Below are positions 62,633 through 64,000 of a DNA stretch of 64,000 bases, one piece after another. Origin of the DNA: Petroclostridium sp. X23 (GTDB lineage Bacteria; Bacillota; Clostridia; SK-Y3); contig NZ_CP124862.1 of the NCBI RefSeq assembly GCF_030013905.1, forward strand, positions 2,669,051 to 2,733,050, in the 5' to 3' direction. The notes under the pieces are model-generated. The model worked only from the letters and a program-made list of their open reading frames with translations, searched no databases and was not told the origin of the DNA. Positions within the stretch are counted from its first letter, which is position 1. Each line of letters starts with the position of its first letter. Position numbers and translations under genes: made by a program.

Positions 62633-63011
62633 TATCTCTTTTATTTCCTTTCATAACTATTTTCTTTATCATTCTTCTTTTCTATATCTTATGTATTAAT
62701 TATCCACATATTTATATAAAATTATAATACTTATAATATTCATAATAATTATTACCGTCAATATAGCTGTATTTACCCCAGCATGCAAAGTTATTGTATG
62801 CTATCATCAGCGATTTGTCAAAGAAAAAGTGAATATTTTTTCTAGAAATAACGTGTAACTTTAAATGGTATGGAGAAAATGTATAATAATGAAACTTCAA
62901 GCTTATCTTATTTAATAATGATTATTGTACATTTATATAAACTATGATAGACTATAGATAATTTAATATCATGTTATATCACCAGGTAATAATCGTTAAG
63001 GAGAATTGTAT
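62633..63011. other. Divergent intergenic region
   Basis: These 379 bp separate divergent genes (RNA helicase on the minus strand, flavoprotein on the plus strand) and must hold both promoters. It is very AT-rich. AAGGAG just before 63012 is the flavoprotein ribosome site. No repeat, structured RNA or convincing -35/-10 pair was identified. Confidence 0.5.
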
Positions 63012-63959
63012 ATGAAGCTTAAAGAATTAAAAATTGGAAATATTACTGTGCCGGTTCCCATCATACAGGGAGGAATGGCTGTACGTATATCGACAGCTCC
63101 TCTTGCAGCTGCGGTGGCAAATGAAGGCGGTATCGGAATCATCGCAGGTACCGGCATGACACTGGATGAATTAAAAGCCGAGATACGCAAGGCAAGAGAA
63201 ATGACTAAAGGGATTGTCGGAGTAAATGTATTGTTTGCAGTAAGAGAATTTGCCGACTTGGTGAAAGGTGCGATTAATGAAGGCATAGATTTGATTATTT
63301 CCGGCGCAGGATTCTCCCGCGATATGTTTGTTTGGGGAAAAGAGGCTGGAGTGCCTATCGTCCCCATTGTATCCTCTGCAAAATTGGCAATCCTTGCAGA
63401 AAAACTAGGTGCTTCCGCTGTTGTTGTAGAAGGTAAGGAAGCCGGCGGACATCTCGGTACCGATAGACCGATGAGAGAAATACTTCCCGAGGTGTGCCAG
63501 GCTGTTAAAATCCCAGTTGTTGGTGCAGGAGGAGTAATCGACGGTCAAGATATCATTGATACTATAAAGCTCGGCGCCCATGGGGTACAAATGGGAACAA
63601 GATTTGCTGCCAGCAATGAATCTAATGCTTCACAACAGTTTAAGGACTTGTATGTAAAAGCAAAAAAAGAAGACGTTGTATTGGTGAAAAGTCCTGTAGG
63701 CTTGCCCGGTCAAGGAATACGAAACTATTTTTTTGATTTGTTAGAAGGCGGAAACAGCCCTCAGATACAGAACTGTACAGGATGCTTGAAACGATGCTCC
63801 CACAATTTTTGTATTATGGATGCACTGAAAAATGCATGTATATCGGGGGATGATAAAAAGGCGTTGGTTTTTTCAGGCGAATATGTTCATAAGATCAAAG
63901 ACATTCTTCCGGTAAAAACTATATTTAAGAACTTATTAAATGATGTAAAAAACTCTTAA
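63012..63959 (+). CDS. Nitronate monooxygenase / FabK-like flavoprotein
   Basis: The 315-residue TIM-barrel protein binds FMN: PIIQGGMAVRISTAPLAAAVANEGGIGIIAGTG (phosphate and flavin), VVEGKEAGGHLGTDRPMREILPEV, VVGAGGVIDGQDIID and LGAHGVQMGTRFAASNE. It fits the NMO/2-nitropropane dioxygenase family, which overlaps with the FabK-type enoyl-ACP reductases, so the reaction is uncertain. A Cys cluster near the end (CTGCLKRCSHNFC) is typical of clostridial members and could hold an iron-sulfur cluster. AAGGAG lies eight bases before the ATG at 63012; a Met two codons earlier has no site. No fab genes are adjacent within the window. Confidence 0.85.
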   Translation: MKLKELKIGNITVPVPIIQGGMAVRISTAPLAAAVANEGGIGIIAGTGMTLDELKAEIRKAREMTKGIVGVNVLFAVREFADLVKGAINEGIDLIISGAGFSRDMFVWGKEAGVPIVPIVSSAKLAILAEKLGASAVVVEGKEAGGHLGTDRPMREILPEVCQAVKIPVVGAGGVIDGQDIIDTIKLGAHGVQMGTRFAASNESNASQQFKDLYVKAKKEDVVLVKSPVGLPGQGIRNYFFDLLEGGNSPQIQNCTGCLKRCSHNFCIMDALKNACISGDDKKALVFSGEYVHKIKDILPVKTIFKNLLNDVKNS

Positions 63960-64000
63960 TAAAATAAGCAAATAAAAAAAGTTATTCTTATAAAAAAGAA

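Noticed and set aside
62712-62900. A 62-residue minus-strand reading frame
   Set aside because: Tyr/Phe/Asn-rich, reflecting AT-rich DNA; no ribosome site or homology recognised.

Overview
The window reads as chromosome of an anaerobic, endospore-forming, flagellated member of the Clostridia (Bacillota). Spore genes (a CwlJ/SleB-type hydrolase with GerQ, an alpha/beta small acid-soluble spore protein), AT-rich intergenic DNA, strong AGGAGG-type ribosome sites, Gram-positive riboswitches and a Bacillus-like late flagellar gene order all point there. No rRNA, tRNA, CRISPR array, transposase or phage gene was recognised. The species cannot be named from the sequence alone.

Layout. 0.1-2.7 kb holds sporulation and envelope genes. 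2.9-5.3 kb holds galT and an HD-GYP c-di-GMP phosphodiesterase. 5.6-23.6 kb is one large late-flagellar and chemotaxis locus, all on the minus strand. Read in transcription order it is comFC, yvyF, flgM, a flgN-type chaperone, two flgK paralogues, a very long flgL, a DUF6470 (yviE) gene, fliW, csrA, a giant flagellin, several small accessory genes, fliD, a fliT-like gene, flaG, fliS and a second flgN-like gene. Three sigma-D-type promoters with the same 12-nt spacer precede flgM, the flagellin and fliD. 23.7-29.6 kb has recD2, metK with a SAM-I riboswitch, a small export protein and ribU with an FMN riboswitch. 29.8-33.0 kb is a copZ-csoR-copA copper operon with a visible CsoR-like operator. 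33.0-39.1 kb is a 2-oxoacid dehydrogenase operon (E2, E3, fused E1 alpha-beta) ending in a DeoR-type regulator. 39.5-43.5 kb has an OmpR/histidine kinase pair below a copper-handling fusion protein. 43.7-46.5 kb has a VOC protein, an M14 peptidase and queG. 46.9-49.6 kb is a three-gene operon with a chemoreceptor between an RsbW-like kinase and a SpoIIAA-like antagonist. 49.8-53.9 kb has agcS, a CitA/CitB-type two-component system and an FMN-binding lipoprotein. 54.2-64.0 kb has an NDH-2/DoxX fusion, a moxR-DUF58-DUF4129 operon under a consensus sigma-A promoter, satP, a DbpA-type RNA helicase and a nitronate monooxygenase/FabK-like flavoprotein.

The most unusual content lies in three places. 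(1) The flagellar proteins: FliC, FlgL and FliD carry copies of what looks like one ~85-100 residue surface module, and two tiny genes resemble only the D1 helix of flagellin/FlgL. (2) The intergenic DNA: there are at least ten tandem arrays, all with a 7-bp period although the unit sequences differ; a family of GTAGGG-headed hairpins with compensating stem changes; two imperfect inverted-repeat elements; and one perfect 68-bp palindrome at the copper promoter. One heptamer array runs into the end of recD2. One GTAGGG-type hairpin lies in the flagellin leader and carries a CsrA-type ATGGA loop. (3) Domain fusions in copper handling and respiration, and a chemoreceptor placed inside a partner-switching operon.
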